From Hymenobacter elongatus (GTDB lineage: Bacteria; Bacteroidota; Bacteroidia; Cytophagales; Hymenobacteraceae): a stretch of 64,000 nt of DNA. Made by a program: the position numbers and the translations under genes. The stretch is from NCBI RefSeq assembly GCF_004745955.1, contig NZ_SRLD01000015.1, forward strand, positions 44,923 to 108,922, read 5' to 3'. This document shows, in pieces, positions 63,087 to 64,000 of the stretch. Under the pieces are notes generated by a model. It searched no databases, was not told where the DNA came from, and worked only from the letters and a program-made list of their open reading frames with translations. Each line of letters opens with the position of its first letter. The stretch's first letter is position 1.

Positions 63087-63800
63087 CTACTTGCGCAGTA
63101 GTGGCCACCCTTCGGGAAACGCAACGTGCTCGATGGGCCGGTGGCCGTTCCAAAGCGCGATACTTAGAAATAGGTTGAAGACAATGAGCAGCACGAACTG
63201 GATGATGTACATTATCCAGATCAGGTCGGGCTGACCCTGCAGCTGGCCTTCCAGCACGAAAACCATCAGCGTGCCGGCGTAATACAGAATGGAGCCTACG
63301 CTGACCATGAACATGGAGTCCTGGCCCAAATCGATATTGCGTAGCTCGCGCAGCGTCTGCTCGAAGTAGGCTACCGCGACGCCGACCAGTAGTATGCTCT
63401 GTGCGACGTGCGTATAAATAATTTGGGAGGTACTGAAGCCCCCGTTGAGGTACAGTGATTCGAAAATATAGGTGGCCAAGAACAGCCCCAACGCAGCCCG
63501 CAGAATTTGTCGGCTCTGTGCCGAATGAAAGGAATTATAGTAGGCCCAGCTGAGAAATAATGTTTCGCTAAGTGTTGCCAGCTCTAGAAATAGGATGTTA
63601 TTGTGCAGCACATGACGGCCAAATTCGGCTAGTGCCCCGTTCAGCAGGCAGCCGGGTAGTACGATAAACCAGAACAAAGGCTGATACGCAGGTAACAAGG
63701 AGCGCCAGCGGTGCAAACCAATACCCAGCGGTAGCAGGTAGGTAAGCAGAGCAACCACATTAAACTGTTTGGCAAATAGTACCAGCTCCTTGCTATCCAA
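63087..63800 (-). CDS. Multi-pass membrane protein (paralogue 1)
   Basis: 237 residues with about six or seven helices (VVALLTYLLPLGIGLHRW; FWFIVLPGCLLNGALAEFG; SILLVGVAVAYFEQTLREL; YIIQFVLLIVFNLFLSIALW). Paralogous to the gene at 62283-62972 over its length: IYTHVAQSILLVGVAVAYFE aligns with AYTHVAQSALLIGLALLYFE. A 114-bp gap separates them. It is probably the first gene of the operon ending with the response regulator. The ligand or signal is unknown. Confidence 0.8.
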   Translation of the reverse strand: MDSKELVLFAKQFNVVALLTYLLPLGIGLHRWRSLLPAYQPLFWFIVLPGCLLNGALAEFGRHVLHNNILFLELATLSETLFLSWAYYNSFHSAQSRQILRAALGLFLATYIFESLYLNGGFSTSQIIYTHVAQSILLVGVAVAYFEQTLRELRNIDLGQDSMFMVSVGSILYYAGTLMVFVLEGQLQGQPDLIWIMYIIQFVLLIVFNLFLSIALWNGHRPIEHVAFPEGWPLLRK

Positions 63801-63894
63801 AGACGGTTGTAATGAAGTAGAGTACTGGAAAAGCGGAAGGTGCCACTATGGAAGGGACGCTAAGAAGAGCACTGGGGTGCAACCCAAATTGTCG

Positions 63895-64000
63895 CTACGC
63901 CGCCCTGGCCGTGTTGAAGGGTTCAATGTGTTGGCGTACCAGCTGCCATCGGTTACTCATCGCGCAGACGCGCAAGGTCAAGACCCGCTGTGCGCCGTTG
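63895..64000 (-). CDS. C-terminal end of a gene entering from the right edge, transposase-like
   Basis: On the minus strand a frame is open from the window edge to a TAG at 63895-63897. It gives 34 residues that include VLTLRVCAMSNRWQLVRQHI and end FNTARAA. The style (LRLRxxxxSxxW) resembles C-termini of some insertion-sequence transposases, but the match is by impression and the fragment is short. No terminal inverted repeat was identified at 63801-63894, which holds no other feature. Confidence 0.35.
   Translation of the reverse strand, partial: NGAQRVLTLRVCAMSNRWQLVRQHIEPFNTARAA

Overview
The window reads as chromosome from a GC-rich member of the Bacteroidota, most likely a Hymenobacter-like Cytophagales bacterium. 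This is inferred from several things together: type IX secretion (Por) C-terminal sorting domains on two secreted proteins, Bacteroidota-type -7 boxes (TAnnTTTG) before tRNA and protein genes, genes packed without strong Shine-Dalgarno sequences, a carboxypeptidase-regulatory-like plus TonB receptor architecture, and a bifunctional DAHP synthase/chorismate mutase next to aroB and aroA. There is no prophage, CRISPR array or complete insertion sequence. A transposase-like C-terminus may run off the right edge.

Layout. 0-9 kb: the end of a YtxH-like protein; two diverged tandem non-coding units, each closed by a terminator; lysS; an unrecognised 346-aa gene behind an AT-rich promoter; the tail-specific protease prc; a glycine-zipper stress protein; and proline dehydrogenase. 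9-24 kb: shikimate genes (DAHP synthase/chorismate mutase, aroB, and an aroA lacking any ordinary start codon), a helical-backbone metal receptor, a glycosyltransferase, an M42 peptidase, an acyl-CoA carboxylase beta subunit, clpC, a WbqC-like protein, a secreted protein coupled to an LpxL-type acyltransferase, and a Sua5/YciO protein. A perfect 46-bp-arm palindrome separates the last two. 24-32 kb: two T9SS cargo proteins, mltG, a thioesterase, a YihY-type membrane protein, and two tRNA-Ser genes sharing a promoter and terminator.

32-43.4 kb: a phenylacetate (paa) cluster, all on the minus strand: paaR, paaE, paaA, paaB, paaC, paaD, paaH, paaI, paaJ, paaY, paaZ and an enoyl-CoA hydratase/isomerase. 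Together they epoxidise phenylacetyl-CoA, open the ring and beta-oxidise the product. The ligase paaK is absent. Two matching 18-24 bp inverted repeats, upstream of paaA and of the TetR gene, look like operators of one regulon. Palindromic elements of several families fill nearly every gap of the cluster, and one element is nested inside another.

44.0-50.4 kb: a decaying segment holding a 5'-truncated acyl-CoA synthetase, an alpha/beta hydrolase and a conserved protein each with one in-frame stop, and a TonB receptor with two in-frame stops and a frameshift. Only a small MaoC-like gene among them is intact. 50.6-64 kb: a zinc-dependent phospholipase C-like protein, a tripartite RND efflux operon, a DUF892 ferritin-like protein, an alkyltransferase-like protein without the reactive cysteine, and an operon of two paralogous multi-pass membrane proteins, a NarL-family histidine kinase and a receiver-only response regulator.
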